Numbered from the stretch's first letter, positions 31,719-38,861 are shown. The stretch: DNA of 46,057 nucleotides from Candidatus Methanomethylophilaceae archaeon (GCA_017935945.1 JAGBGN010000046.1:1-46057); one strand, 5' to 3'. Made by a program: numbers and translations. Notes: generated from the letters alone by a model not told the origin.

Positions 31719-32717
31719 TCATGCCCCCTGCTTGGACTCGGTCGAAACGTATGTAACGTCGACTGCCTCGGTGTCCACGTTCTTGTGGAGCCTGGTTGCA
31801 TCTCTGAACCTGATGAGCCTCTTGGTAGGTCCGGGAACGGATCCGTGGACGAGGACGTAGGTGTTCCTGACCTCTCCGTAGTTGAGGAATCCACCCTTGG
31901 GTGTGATCTCAGCACCCTCGGTTCCGACCTTGATGACTCTCTTGTTGAACTCAGTCCTCTGGTGGTATCCCATCTGTCCGGATCCAGGAACGGTGGACCT
32001 GACGTATCCGGGTCTCTTGGGTCCGAGGTTACCGATTCCGCGGCGGTGCTTGCTGTTCCTGTGGGACAGGAGCTTGACACCCCAGCGCTTGGTAACACCC
32101 TGGAATCCCTTTCCTTTGGTGACTGCGATAACATCAATCATGGTTCCCTCGGCGACGAAGTCTGTGAAGTTGACCTCGGTTCCGAGAATCTGTTTAGCGT
32201 ATGCCACCCTCTCATCGATGGTGCCTCCGCCGATCCTGAGCTCCATGAGGTCGGGGACCTTCTTGGGGACTCCAGAAACCAGCTTGGGCTGGGTGTACAC
32301 CAGAACGCGAACATCCTCGATGTCCAGACCGTCGTACCTGGCGAACGATGCCTCATCGTGGTTCTTGGGAACGCTGAGGCGCTTGTCGAGAAGGGGGTCG
32401 AGGTCCTTTGCCCAGACCTCTCCTGCTGTCTTCAGTCCGACGATGCTGCTCTCGTAGAACCTGACCGCTGCGACCTTCATCGGGGGAACCTCGACGACGG
32501 TCACGGGCATCTGAACCTCCATTCCGGAGGTGGTGCTCTTTGCACGCTTGTCAACGACAAATGCGTGGGTCATTCCTGCCTTGTATCCAGCGAATCCCTG
32601 AATCTTGGGTGCTCCGCTGATCTCGGGCCACGAGTCGAGCCTAGGCGTCTGCGACTGTGCTCTCTTCCTAGGGCCGTATGCCCTAGATCCTCTCTTGGGA
32701 CGTCTTCTTTGCGGCAT
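31719..32717 (-). CDS. rpl3: Ribosomal protein uL3, first gene of the 30-gene run
   Basis: A 332-residue protein needed early in 50S assembly. The basic N-terminus (PQRRRPKRGSRAYGPRKRAQ) is followed by the barrel (KIQGFAGYKAGMTHAFVVD). GFQGVTKRWGVKLLSHRNSK and HRRGIGNLGPKRPGYVRSTV reach the peptidyl transferase centre. AGGT lies 11 bases before the ATG. A TATA element on the minus strand at 32757-32767 predicts a leader of about 19 bases. Confidence 0.98.
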   Translation of the reverse strand: MPQRRRPKRGSRAYGPRKRAQSQTPRLDSWPEISGAPKIQGFAGYKAGMTHAFVVDKRAKSTTSGMEVQMPVTVVEVPPMKVAAVRFYESSIVGLKTAGEVWAKDLDPLLDKRLSVPKNHDEASFARYDGLDIEDVRVLVYTQPKLVSGVPKKVPDLMELRIGGGTIDERVAYAKQILGTEVNFTDFVAEGTMIDVIAVTKGKGFQGVTKRWGVKLLSHRNSKHRRGIGNLGPKRPGYVRSTVPGSGQMGYHQRTEFNKRVIKVGTEGAEITPKGGFLNYGEVRNTYVLVHGSVPGPTKRLIRFRDATRLHKNVDTEAVDVTYVSTESKQGA

Positions 32718-32756
32718 ATTTTACACATACCTGCGAGGGTCTCTTCGCTAACCTCG

Positions 32757-32767
32757 CGATTTATCAG
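32757..32767 (-). promoter_or_regulatory. Probable main promoter of the ribosomal operon
   Basis: On the minus strand TGATAAATC is centred about 46 bases before the rpl3 ATG, giving a start near 32736 and a short leader with AGGT. Just upstream is the inverted repeat AGACG-AA-CGTCT (32766-32777), a possible operator touching the TATA and BRE region. Confidence 0.5.
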
Positions 32768-32777
32768 ACGAACGTCT

Positions 32778-32963
32778 TAATGTTCCGACCGTGACGCCAT
32801 AATCGTCTCAAGAATCGAATGAAACGAGACTGACACTGGGGTGCCGTTTGCATTGCCCGATGCGTCTGGTCAGACACTATTATGTCCAATCTAAACCGTC
32901 GTATACAGGTTTACTATTTAAATCTATGCCTCGCGCCTTATAATAAGAAGTACTGGCGCGAGG
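32778..32963. other. Intergenic region upstream of the ribosomal operon with several inverted repeats
   Basis: No gene. On the minus strand a second TATA-like element (GATTTAAATAG, 32913-32923) could start a longer leader near 32891. That leader would hold a hairpin GTCTG-AC-CAGAC (32864-32875) and a stem pairing GAAACGA (32821-32827) with TCGTCTC (32803-32809). A perfect 9-bp inverted repeat (CCTCGCGCC 32929-32937, GGCGCGAGG 32955-32963) surrounds the A/T-rich TTATAATAAG. It could end the upstream gene or mark a binding site. Confidence 0.4.
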
Positions 32964-32982
32964 GAATTGGTTTGGGCGGGTC

Positions 32983-33001
32983 GGCAAGCTCAGAGCTTGC
33001 C
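32983..33001 (-). other. Hairpin straddling the stop codon of the 107-residue gene
   Basis: A perfect 8-bp stem (GGCAAGCT 32983-32990, AGCTTGCC 32994-33001) with a three-base loop CAG surrounds the TGA at 32990-32992. It has no T-rich tail, so a role in termination or stability is uncertain. Confidence 0.45.
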
Positions 33002-33313
33002 TTCCTTGGCCTTCTTCTGGGCCCTCTTCATACGGGCCTTGGCATCGAAACCGGTCGCCTTCTCGGCGAACACATTCAGCCTCCTTTTGCTGTCGAGGAT
33101 GTCATCGTCGGATACGGGACCATCCTTGTTGACGGTGACGATCGTCATCTTGTCCTTGGCGAGAACCTGGACCTCAATACGGTCCATGACGCCGTATGAA
33201 GACACGAGCGTCTCCCCCTCGGAAGTGACATTTCCGAAAACCTCTTCCATCAACTGTGCCAGCAGGTCTCCTTCGATGTTCTTGAACCAGCCCTTCTTAA
33301 TGTCGTAATCCAT
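32990..33313 (-). CDS. Small conserved archaeal protein, possibly DUF5611
   Basis: A 107-residue soluble protein. The N-terminal YDIKKGWFKNIEGDLLAQLM and the strand-rich middle (MDRIEVQVLAKDKMTIVTVN) resemble the DUF5611 family of Thermoplasmata as I remember it; this match was not tested. The C-terminal 30 residues are a basic helix rich in Lys, Arg and Ala (KARMKRAQKKAKEGKL) that could bind RNA or DNA. It begins four bases after the RaSEA stop, so the two are probably co-transcribed, and a link to tRNA modification is possible but unproven. Confidence 0.8.
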   Translation of the reverse strand: MDYDIKKGWFKNIEGDLLAQLMEEVFGNVTSEGETLVSSYGVMDRIEVQVLAKDKMTIVTVNKDGPVSDDDILDSKRRLNVFAEKATGFDAKARMKRAQKKAKEGKL

Positions 33314-33317
33314 CCGA

Positions 33318-34322
33318 TCACATCCTCAAAACTAACTCGTTTGTGAAATCGCGTTCCAGGTCTGCTGGTGATCCGAGCATGTCCTCGGAACGCATGTAGG
33401 CCCTCCACTTGTCCTGACATTGGCAACCAACGTCGAGATCCGAAAGGTCCTGGGTGAAACTGAACTTCTCTATCGCATCCAATGCCTTGCGGTCACAGTC
33501 TCCGCAGTTGTGAACCCCCCTCATCGCCCCACCGCCAGATGGCGAGGACATCAAACGAGAATTAACAGTGCCAGACAGTTGTCTGAACACATCGATGAGG
33601 GACCATATCCAGGGTGATCTGAACTCACCGCGCTTCCAGAGACGCTCCACGTACGTGGCACGCTGAACGTTCAGGGGATTAATCGAGATCTCGTCCGAGA
33701 ACGGGTCGGCAAACCTGGCGGAACTGACGGCATCGGCGATGGCCATGGACTCGGTCATGAACGGTGGCTTCAACAAGAGGTATGTCCTGATCCCCAACCC
33801 ATGGTCCTTGACCAATGTACCTGCACGCTCGATATCCTCGGGGGTGAATCCCTTGTGGACCGAAGTCCTCAATACCTCGGGATTGGAACTCTCCAGTCCA
33901 AGGGCTATGGTTACGTTGGATGGTAACGATGCGACCGCATCTTCTGTGATAAACTCGGGACGACTCTCGAACAGGATGCGCTTACAGTCCTTGAAAGCGT
34001 CGAAATACATGTCCCTGACGGCCGGAGTGACCTCGTTGTCGTCCAGGAAGCTTCCCGAGGTGTATATCTTCACAAAAGGTTCCCCCTTGTAACGAGACAA
34101 TGCCTGTTCCAACTGCTTGGTCAGGTCTTCCTCGGTGACCTTTGCGAGCGAGGCTTCCCTGTAGCCACACATGGTGCAACCTCCACTCTTCACCCAACAG
34201 CATCCGTTGGTGCGCTTGATCACGACCATAGCATCCACGATTTCTCCGGATGCCATGTCCTTCTCCTTCCAGAGTGTTTCCAATTGGGACGGGGACCTTT
34301 TCTCTCTCATTCTGGATACCAT
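33318..34322 (-). CDS. Archaeosine biosynthesis radical SAM protein RaSEA
   Basis: A 334-residue radical SAM enzyme related to Elp3. The FeS motif is spread as in Elp3-like proteins, with Cys41 or Cys42 and Cys49/Cys52 in GCCWVKSGGCTMCGYREA. FVKIYTSGSFLDDNEV and RILFESRPEFIT fit the barrel. Further cysteines (NCGDCD, VGCQCQ) lie near the C-terminus. In archaea RaSEA works with ArcS to turn lysine-adducted preQ0-tRNA into archaeosine at position 15. ArcS is not adjacent here. A TATA-like GGTTAAATC is centred 29 bases before the ATG, suggesting a leaderless start. Confidence 0.85.
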   Translation of the reverse strand: MVSRMREKRSPSQLETLWKEKDMASGEIVDAMVVIKRTNGCCWVKSGGCTMCGYREASLAKVTEEDLTKQLEQALSRYKGEPFVKIYTSGSFLDDNEVTPAVRDMYFDAFKDCKRILFESRPEFITEDAVASLPSNVTIALGLESSNPEVLRTSVHKGFTPEDIERAGTLVKDHGLGIRTYLLLKPPFMTESMAIADAVSSARFADPFSDEISINPLNVQRATYVERLWKRGEFRSPWIWSLIDVFRQLSGTVNSRLMSSPSGGGAMRGVHNCGDCDRKALDAIEKFSFTQDLSDLDVGCQCQDKWRAYMRSEDMLGSPADLERDFTNELVLRM

Positions 34323-34346
34323 CCGTATGACGTTATTGAAGCGTTA

Positions 34347-34355
34347 GATTTAACC
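34347..34355 (-). promoter_or_regulatory. TATA box of the RaSEA gene
   Basis: GGTTAAATC on the minus strand is centred about 29 bases before the ATG at 34322. No SD motif precedes that ATG. Confidence 0.45.
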
Positions 34356-34391
34356 TCTCGCACGCCACCACCGACCCTTTTCATGACACGA

Positions 34392-34409
34392 CAAATGTGC
34401 CAGACACAC
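34392..34409. repeat. 18-bp repeat, copy 1 (RaSEA / flavoprotein intergenic region)
   Basis: CAAATGTGCCAGACACAC occurs here and, in the same orientation and without mismatch, at 39477-39494. Its core TGTG-CCAGA-CACA is a short dyad. Here it lies between two divergent promoters and is followed by an ACTATACTC that resembles a TATA box. Confidence 0.6.
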
Positions 34410-34456
34410 ACTATACTCCTGGAATGCAGGATAATGTGAAATCCCTGGTCGGCTTA

Positions 34457-34493
34457 ACACGTGCACACGCACGGGCCCATAGATTAATATTGA
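34457..34493 (+). promoter_or_regulatory. Promoter of the CoA-disulfide-reductase-like gene
   Basis: A purine-pyrimidine-alternating box ACACGTGCACACGCACG (34457-34473) is followed by a TATA-like ATTAATATT (34484-34492). This predicts a start near 34514, eight bases before the ATG at 34522. Confidence 0.4.
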
Positions 34494-34521
34494 AAAGCCT
34501 GTTGCACAGGCGGTAAGCTAA

Positions 34522-35874
34522 ATGGCCTTGGATATCGTTGTTATAGGCTCGGGCGCCGCAGGGATGACCGCGGCATCAACTGCTAAGGCAGAATGTCCCG
34601 ATGCGAATGTCATGGTCTTCACAGAAGATGAGGATGTTGCATACTCGCCCTGCGCCATCCCCTGGGGAATCGAGGGTAAGAGCGAATGGGAAGACATAGT
34701 CATGCACACCCCTGAGTTCTACGAAAAGGAACGTGGAATCAAAGTTTACACGAAGACCAGAGTGGATACAGTCGATGATGTCGCCAAGACAGTGACCGCC
34801 AACGGCCAGACCTTCAGCTACGACTCCCTCGTCATCGCCACCGGTGGAAGGGTCTTCGTACCTCCCATCGAGGGTGCCGATCTAAAGAACGTCTTCATAG
34901 TCAGGACCGTCAGAAACGGAAAAGACATCAAACAGGCACTCGAAACCGCAAAGAACGTTGTCATAGGTGGAGCCGGTGTCATCGGTCTCGAACTCGCAGA
35001 GTCCCTCAACAACATGGGGAAGGATGTCACAGTCATCGAGATGATGGACCAGGTGATCCCCCGCATCGCGGACAAGGACATGGCGGATGAGATACAGAGT
35101 CACCTCGAGGAACGCGGAATCAAGTTCGTGATGAAAGCCCCCATACAGTCCGTGAACGGCGATGGATCCGTTAGGAGCGTGACTGCCGCCGGCAACGAGT
35201 ACCCCTGCGACGTTATGATCTTCGCCACAGGCATCCGTGCAAACCTGGACATACCCAAGCAACTCGGTTTCGATGTGGGAATCCTCGGTGCCCTCGTGGT
35301 ATCGCCCACCCTCCAGCCGTATAAACGCGGACGTCTCGTCCAGGACATCTACGTTGCGGGAGACCTGGTTCAGTGCGAATCCGCCATAATGCCCGGAGCT
35401 ACCATGAGCCAACTGGGATCCACGGCCGTCAAACAAGGACGTGTCGCGGGAATGAATGCCGTTTCCGAGAAGAAACTCTTGTTCGGACCCGTCGCCAGCC
35501 CATGGGTCAGTGTCATCGGGGACAAACAAATCTCCGGTACCGGACTCTCACTTGGACTCGCATCCTGGTACGGCATAGATGTTGCCACTGGAAAGGCCAA
35601 AGGCCTCACGCGCGCCAGATACTATCCTGGAGGAAAGGAGCTTACCGTCAAGGTCCTGGCAGACAGGACCACCCACAGAATAATTGGTGCACAGATAATA
35701 GCAGGAGAGGAAGCGACCGGTCGCATCGATTGGCTTACCGCAGCAGCAATCAACGGTATGACTGCAGAGGATTTCCTGTTCCGCTCGGAGAACGCATACT
35801 GCCCTCCGACGTCCATGGTCAAGGACGTGGTCATCTCCGCTGTTGAGGACCTGTGCAAGAACCTCGGCCAGTGA
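34522..35874 (+). CDS. CoA-disulfide reductase / NADH oxidase-like flavoprotein
   Basis: A 450-residue member of the pyridine nucleotide-disulfide oxidoreductase family. FAD binds at VVIGSGAAGMTAA (residues 6-18) and NAD(P)H at NVVIGGAGVIGLELAE (145-160). YVAGDL is the second FAD motif, and a C-terminal dimerisation domain follows. The single active cysteine is Cys44 in AYSPCAIPW, the place of the redox Cys in CoA-disulfide reductases and NADH oxidases. Likely roles are reducing CoA disulfides, polysulfide or O2; sequence alone cannot choose. The next gene starts four bases after the stop. Confidence 0.88.
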   Translation: MALDIVVIGSGAAGMTAASTAKAECPDANVMVFTEDEDVAYSPCAIPWGIEGKSEWEDIVMHTPEFYEKERGIKVYTKTRVDTVDDVAKTVTANGQTFSYDSLVIATGGRVFVPPIEGADLKNVFIVRTVRNGKDIKQALETAKNVVIGGAGVIGLELAESLNNMGKDVTVIEMMDQVIPRIADKDMADEIQSHLEERGIKFVMKAPIQSVNGDGSVRSVTAAGNEYPCDVMIFATGIRANLDIPKQLGFDVGILGALVVSPTLQPYKRGRLVQDIYVAGDLVQCESAIMPGATMSQLGSTAVKQGRVAGMNAVSEKKLLFGPVASPWVSVIGDKQISGTGLSLGLASWYGIDVATGKAKGLTRARYYPGGKELTVKVLADRTTHRIIGAQIIAGEEATGRIDWLTAAAINGMTAEDFLFRSENAYCPPTSMVKDVVISAVEDLCKNLGQ

Positions 35875-35878
35875 TACG

Positions 35879-36652
35879 GTGAAATACGACGAGTACAAGG
35901 AACTTTACAACGCCCTGAAAGGGCCAGAGGATGTCGAGAGGCTCTCCAACACATATGATGATCGCCTCTTGGACACCCTCTTCACACAGAAAACAAGCAG
36001 AGAGGTGAAGAAACGCTTCTACGTGGTGAAGCAGAACTCCGCCCGTATGCTGAAGGAGTGGGCAAGAGGGAAGTCCATCATGGAGCTCTCCCAGAAATAC
36101 AGATTCCCGCCGATCCTCACAGCCATGTTCATCTTCCTGGAAGATGGTGCCAACAAGAAGGAATTCTGGGGATATGTCAACGACCCATCCACATTGAAGA
36201 ACAAGGAAACCGCTGAAGAGCTCCGTGAGGCGATAGAGAAGGACATCGTGTACGCCCCCGATGCAAACATCAGGCAGAGGGAGCGTGGACTCTGGGGAGA
36301 GGATCTCCTCCATCAATGGTTGGATGGTCAGGGTATAACATACCGTACCGAGAACGATCTCCGCGGAACGGAATTCACCAAAACCCCCGATGCGCTCCTC
36401 GACGAGCCTGTTATGTACAAAGGTCACAAGATATACTGGGTCGAGAGCAAAGCATCATTCGGAGACAACACGGAGTTCAGATTCAACTCCCGCAAACAGC
36501 TCGTACCCTACACCAAACTCTTCGGCCCCGGCCTTGTGGTCTACTGGGTCGGATGCCTGGATGACCTGGAGTGTCCAGAGGACGTGTACGTGTCGGACAT
36601 CTCCGTCATGAAGGTCGACTTGGAGAAAATCGATGGCGAAGGGCAGGAATGA
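35879..36652 (+). CDS. TPD-motif nuclease-like protein (CDIN1/C15orf41 relative)
   Basis: A 257-residue protein. The N-terminal helical part (about 1-95) contains helix-turn-helix-like units (WARGKSIMELSQKYRFPPIL). The C-terminal part is a PD-(D/E)xK-type nuclease fold. It includes RGLWGEDLLHQWLDGQGI, then KTPDALLDEP with the TPD motif at 169-171, then YWVESKASFGD with Glu189 and Lys191 as likely catalytic residues. Such proteins occur in archaea and animals (human CDIN1). The substrate is unknown. The GTG at 35879 follows the flavoprotein stop by four bases. A TTG at 35843 would overlap that gene. Confidence 0.8.
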   Translation: MKYDEYKELYNALKGPEDVERLSNTYDDRLLDTLFTQKTSREVKKRFYVVKQNSARMLKEWARGKSIMELSQKYRFPPILTAMFIFLEDGANKKEFWGYVNDPSTLKNKETAEELREAIEKDIVYAPDANIRQRERGLWGEDLLHQWLDGQGITYRTENDLRGTEFTKTPDALLDEPVMYKGHKIYWVESKASFGDNTEFRFNSRKQLVPYTKLFGPGLVVYWVGCLDDLECPEDVYVSDISVMKVDLEKIDGEGQE

Positions 36653-36660
36653 CCTGCCCT
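36640..36660 (+). terminator. Hairpin enclosing the TPD gene stop codon
   Basis: AGGGCAGG (36640-36647) pairs with CCTGCCCT (36653-36660). The loop AATGA contains the stop codon. A/T-rich sequence including GTTTTTATTG follows, inside the end of the convergent mptA gene. Confidence 0.55.
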
Positions 36661-36674
36661 TTCCATCCAATTAA

Positions 36675-37565
36675 TCAGTTTTTATTGTATTCGGAGCGAA
36701 GTTCACCGAGTGTGGACTCCCTCTCCGCGAATGCGTTGTGTTTATGGATGGACTCCTCGGACTCACTGACCACATCCACATACACATCATCGGAAAGATT
36801 CGTGTATTTCTTCACGAAACGATCCAGAACACCCCTGACCACATCCTCGACGAACTTGGTGTTGCGGTGAGCATTGATGACGACCTGACCCTCATCAGGC
36901 CTCTTCAGCAACTCGTAAGTAGGGGATGAGAATGAGTCCTGAACGAGATCGATGAGTTCGTCAGCCTCTATGGACTGGTCCTCGGGGAGAGTGACCATGA
37001 TTGTGCACACATTCCTCTGGTTGTGGGCCATGACGGGCATATCTCCCTCGAACTCGAGCATCTCCGTCACGGTCTGCTGTGCACAGGGGCATGCGGTCAT
37101 CCCTATGACCTGTACTCCAATCTTCTTGGTGAGGGGACCATCCCTCTCGATGTGACCTCCGGAGAGGAGCATGTACATCTCGTACGTATCCTTGCCCAGC
37201 GGGGTCTTGCTGCTGCGGAAATACTCTGCCCTGATGTTGACATCCGCGGTCTGCGCATACTCGTGGTGTACCAGGAGCTTCCTGCACATGTCTGCGGCCA
37301 TATCCTCGATAGCCGTTATGGGCTTGCGGACACTCTCTTCAACGACCTCGTTCAAAACCTCAACATTCCTGGACATGTGGGAACCTTTCTGGCTGGCAGG
37401 AAGGTCGACGAAGATGTCTATAGAACAGTGAAGGGAGTTGTTGAGCGTGCTGCTGATACCCTCCCTCTGGATGATTACAGGCTTGCGTACGCCCCTGACA
37501 CCCACGCGCGTTAGTTTGTAACTGGCCTCGCCCTTGCCATATTGAAGATCGCATTTCAATGTCAT
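36675..37565 (-). CDS. mptA: GTP cyclohydrolase MptA (FolE2/GCYH-IB family)
   Basis: A 296-residue enzyme of the FolE2-type GTP cyclohydrolase family. Archaeal MptA makes a dihydroneopterin cyclic phosphate for methanopterin; relatives feed folate and the preQ0/archaeosine route. LPASQKGSHMSRNVEVLNE, AEYFRSSKTPLGKDTYEMY and VIGMTACPCAQQTVTEMLE are family hallmarks, the last with metal-binding cysteines. A TATA-like GAATTTAAG centred about 29 bases before the ATG suggests a leaderless mRNA. It is divergent from rnhB, with a perfect 24-bp palindrome between them. RaSEA, an archaeosine enzyme, is encoded 2.4 kb away, so a link to archaeosine is possible. Confidence 0.94.
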   Translation of the reverse strand: MTLKCDLQYGKGEASYKLTRVGVRGVRKPVIIQREGISSTLNNSLHCSIDIFVDLPASQKGSHMSRNVEVLNEVVEESVRKPITAIEDMAADMCRKLLVHHEYAQTADVNIRAEYFRSSKTPLGKDTYEMYMLLSGGHIERDGPLTKKIGVQVIGMTACPCAQQTVTEMLEFEGDMPVMAHNQRNVCTIMVTLPEDQSIEADELIDLVQDSFSSPTYELLKRPDEGQVVINAHRNTKFVEDVVRGVLDRFVKKYTNLSDDVYVDVVSESEESIHKHNAFAERESTLGELRSEYNKN

Positions 37566-37587
37566 GATTGCAGGGGTATTGCAAAAG

Positions 37588-37600
37588 TAACTTAAATTCT
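37588..37600. promoter_or_regulatory. Shared TATA region of mptA and rnhB
   Basis: ACTTAAATTCT is centred about 29 bases before the mptA ATG (37565) on one strand. On the other it predicts rnhB transcripts starting near 37620. Confidence 0.45.
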
Positions 37601-37603
37601 ATA

Positions 37604-37627
37604 CACCTACCAATTTTTTGGTAGGTG
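37604..37627. promoter_or_regulatory. Perfect 24-bp palindrome between mptA and rnhB (operator candidate)
   Basis: The arms CACCTACCAA (37604-37613) and TTGGTAGGTG (37618-37627) are exact inverse complements around TTTT. It lies just downstream of the predicted rnhB-side TATA, over the predicted rnhB start site and just upstream of the mptA TATA, so a bound repressor could block both. The right arm also holds AGGTG, the likely rnhB SD motif, ten bases before its ATG. Confidence 0.6.
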
Positions 37628-37637
37628 CATTTCCATC

Positions 37638-38279
37638 ATGTTTTGTGGTGTCGATGAGGCTGGACGCGGCTCTGTTCTAGGGCCACTTGTCGTTGGGACA
37701 GTTTTCACAGACTCGGATGTCGGCCTTTCCGAAATCGGCGTGAAGGACTCGAAAAAACTCACTCCCAAAAAGAGGGAGAAGATCTATGATGAGATCACGT
37801 CCTCATGGACATGGCATGTGGAGATAACAACTGCGGAAGGTGTGGATGAACTGCGTAAGACCATGTCTCTCAATGAGGTCGAATTACGCATGTTCGCCAA
37901 CGCCGTGACATCACACCCTACAGAGTCGGTGTATGCCGATTGCCCGGATGTTAACGAAACATCGTTCACATCCAGACTGCAGAACCTGGTCGGCAACGGT
38001 GTGGAGGTCATAGCAAAACATAAGGCGGATGATACTTACCCCGTCGTGTCTGCCGCATCCATAGTGGCCAAGGTCACCAGAGACAGGATGATAGATGACA
38101 TACGCTCTGAGTTCGATGTGAACATAGGGAGCGGATATCCAAGTGATCACTACACGATGGATTTCATACGCTCATGGATAGAGGAAAACGGCCGTGCACC
38201 CGCTCATGTAAGGTGTTCCTGGGAACCGGTGAGACAGATGCTTTCCAAACGGGCGAACACTAAACTCACGGATTGGTGA
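37638..38279 (+). CDS. rnhB: Ribonuclease HII
   Basis: A 213-residue enzyme that cuts RNA in RNA/DNA hybrids and single ribonucleotides in DNA. The motif GVDEAGRGSVLGPLVVG has Asp6 and Glu7; Asp101 (YADCPD) and Asp131 (HKADDTYPVVSAASIVAKV) complete the metal site. GSGYPSDHYTMDFI is the typical C-terminal segment. AGGTG lies ten bases before the ATG. A small SCP2-like gene follows within about ten bases, so they are co-transcribed. Confidence 0.97.
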   Translation: MFCGVDEAGRGSVLGPLVVGTVFTDSDVGLSEIGVKDSKKLTPKKREKIYDEITSSWTWHVEITTAEGVDELRKTMSLNEVELRMFANAVTSHPTESVYADCPDVNETSFTSRLQNLVGNGVEVIAKHKADDTYPVVSAASIVAKVTRDRMIDDIRSEFDVNIGSGYPSDHYTMDFIRSWIEENGRAPAHVRCSWEPVRQMLSKRANTKLTDW

Positions 38280-38289
38280 TACTTTGACT

Positions 38290-38616
38290 ATGCAGGAAGA
38301 AATACAGGCACTCATCGACAAATTCCACAGGAAGATCGAGGCGGATGAGAATCTCAGGAAAGAGGTTGCTCCCCTCGTCAAGACATTCAACCTCGACCTT
38401 GGAGAGGAGGCATACTCCATCAAACTCAAGGATGCTAGGATCTATGACTTCGAACCCAAGCTCTTGGATGATGCGGACGTCACACTCATAACCTCCCCTG
38501 AGAATCTGAAAGGACTCATCGAAGGTACGCTCAGGCCCATGAAGGCTTATGTTCTCAAGAAAATCCAGATCAAGGGAAAGATTGACGACCTCATGTTCTT
38601 AAAAAAACTGTTCTGA
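38290..38616 (+). CDS. SCP2 sterol-carrier-like small protein
   Basis: A 108-residue protein resembling the SCP2 lipid-carrier fold: an N-terminal helix, a strand-rich middle (YSIKLKDARIYDFEPKLLDD), DVTLITSPENLKGLIEGTLR, and the end KKIQIKGKIDDLMFLKKLF. The G-x-I pattern near the end, with a hydrophobic helix, is characteristic of SCP2. The ligand is unknown in archaea, which lack sterols; an isoprenoid lipid is one guess. The frame can open with a TTG at 38284, which has GGTGA four bases upstream like other coupled genes here. I list the ATG at 38290 but am not sure. Confidence 0.8.
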   Translation: MQEEIQALIDKFHRKIEADENLRKEVAPLVKTFNLDLGEEAYSIKLKDARIYDFEPKLLDDADVTLITSPENLKGLIEGTLRPMKAYVLKKIQIKGKIDDLMFLKKLF

Positions 38617-38617
38617 A

Positions 38618-38638
38618 TAGGGCGGGAACCCCGCCCTA
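38618..38638 (+). terminator. Hairpin terminator after the rnhB unit
   Basis: A perfect 9-bp stem TAGGGCGGG/CCCGCCCTA (38618-38626, 38630-38638) with loop AAC starts one base after the stop codon. Confidence 0.6.
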
Positions 38639-38642
38639 CGAA

Positions 38643-38654
38643 GTTTTATATAAT
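38643..38654 (+). promoter_or_regulatory. TATA box of tRNA-Met
   Basis: GTTTTATATAAT is centred 28 bases before the mature tRNA 5' end at 38677. Confidence 0.55.
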
Positions 38655-38676
38655 AGTCCCTCTTTCCCAGTTTTAT

Positions 38677-38754
38677 AGCGAGGTGGGGTAGCCAGGATAT
38701 CCCGTCGGGCTCATAACCCGGAGACCGGTCGTTCAAATCGACCCCTCGCTACCA
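38677..38754 (+). tRNA. Initiator tRNA-Met (CAT), CCA encoded
   Basis: A full cloverleaf. The acceptor arms AGCGAGG and CCTCGCT pair perfectly with an A1-U72 end pair. The anticodon loop CTCATAA carries CAT, and the stem has three G-C pairs (GGG/CCC) next to the loop. The A1-U72 pair and three G-C pairs are hallmarks of archaeal initiator tRNA. The discriminator base is A at 38751, and CCA is encoded at 38752-38754. Confidence 0.93.
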
Positions 38755-38821
38755 TCTTTATTCTATCTCGATTGGTTCCTTCTTTACATCGACATGAATC
38801 GTCTGCAATGCACACATTCTG

Positions 38822-38850
38822 TAAAAAATAAAAGAAGAGCCCCGAAGGGC
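38822..38850 (-). terminator. Terminator with UUCG tetraloop after the TPR gene
   Basis: On the minus strand GCCC-TTCG-GGGC (38850-38839) forms a stem capped by a UUCG tetraloop. It is followed by TCTTCTTTTATTTTTTAC, a strong T-rich tail, 11 bases past the stop at 38862. Confidence 0.7.
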
Positions 38851-38861
38851 GTTTATGACAA

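Noticed and set aside
33571-33586. CAGACA-GT-TGTCTG palindrome near a GTGCCAGACA string
   Set aside because: It lies inside the RaSEA coding region and shares only part of the 18-bp repeat. It is best explained by coding sequence.
38677-38754. Elongator tRNA-Met or tRNA-Ile2 for the CAT tRNA
   Set aside because: The A1-U72 end pair and three G-C pairs beside the anticodon loop are initiator features in archaea; elongator tRNAs usually start with G1-C72.
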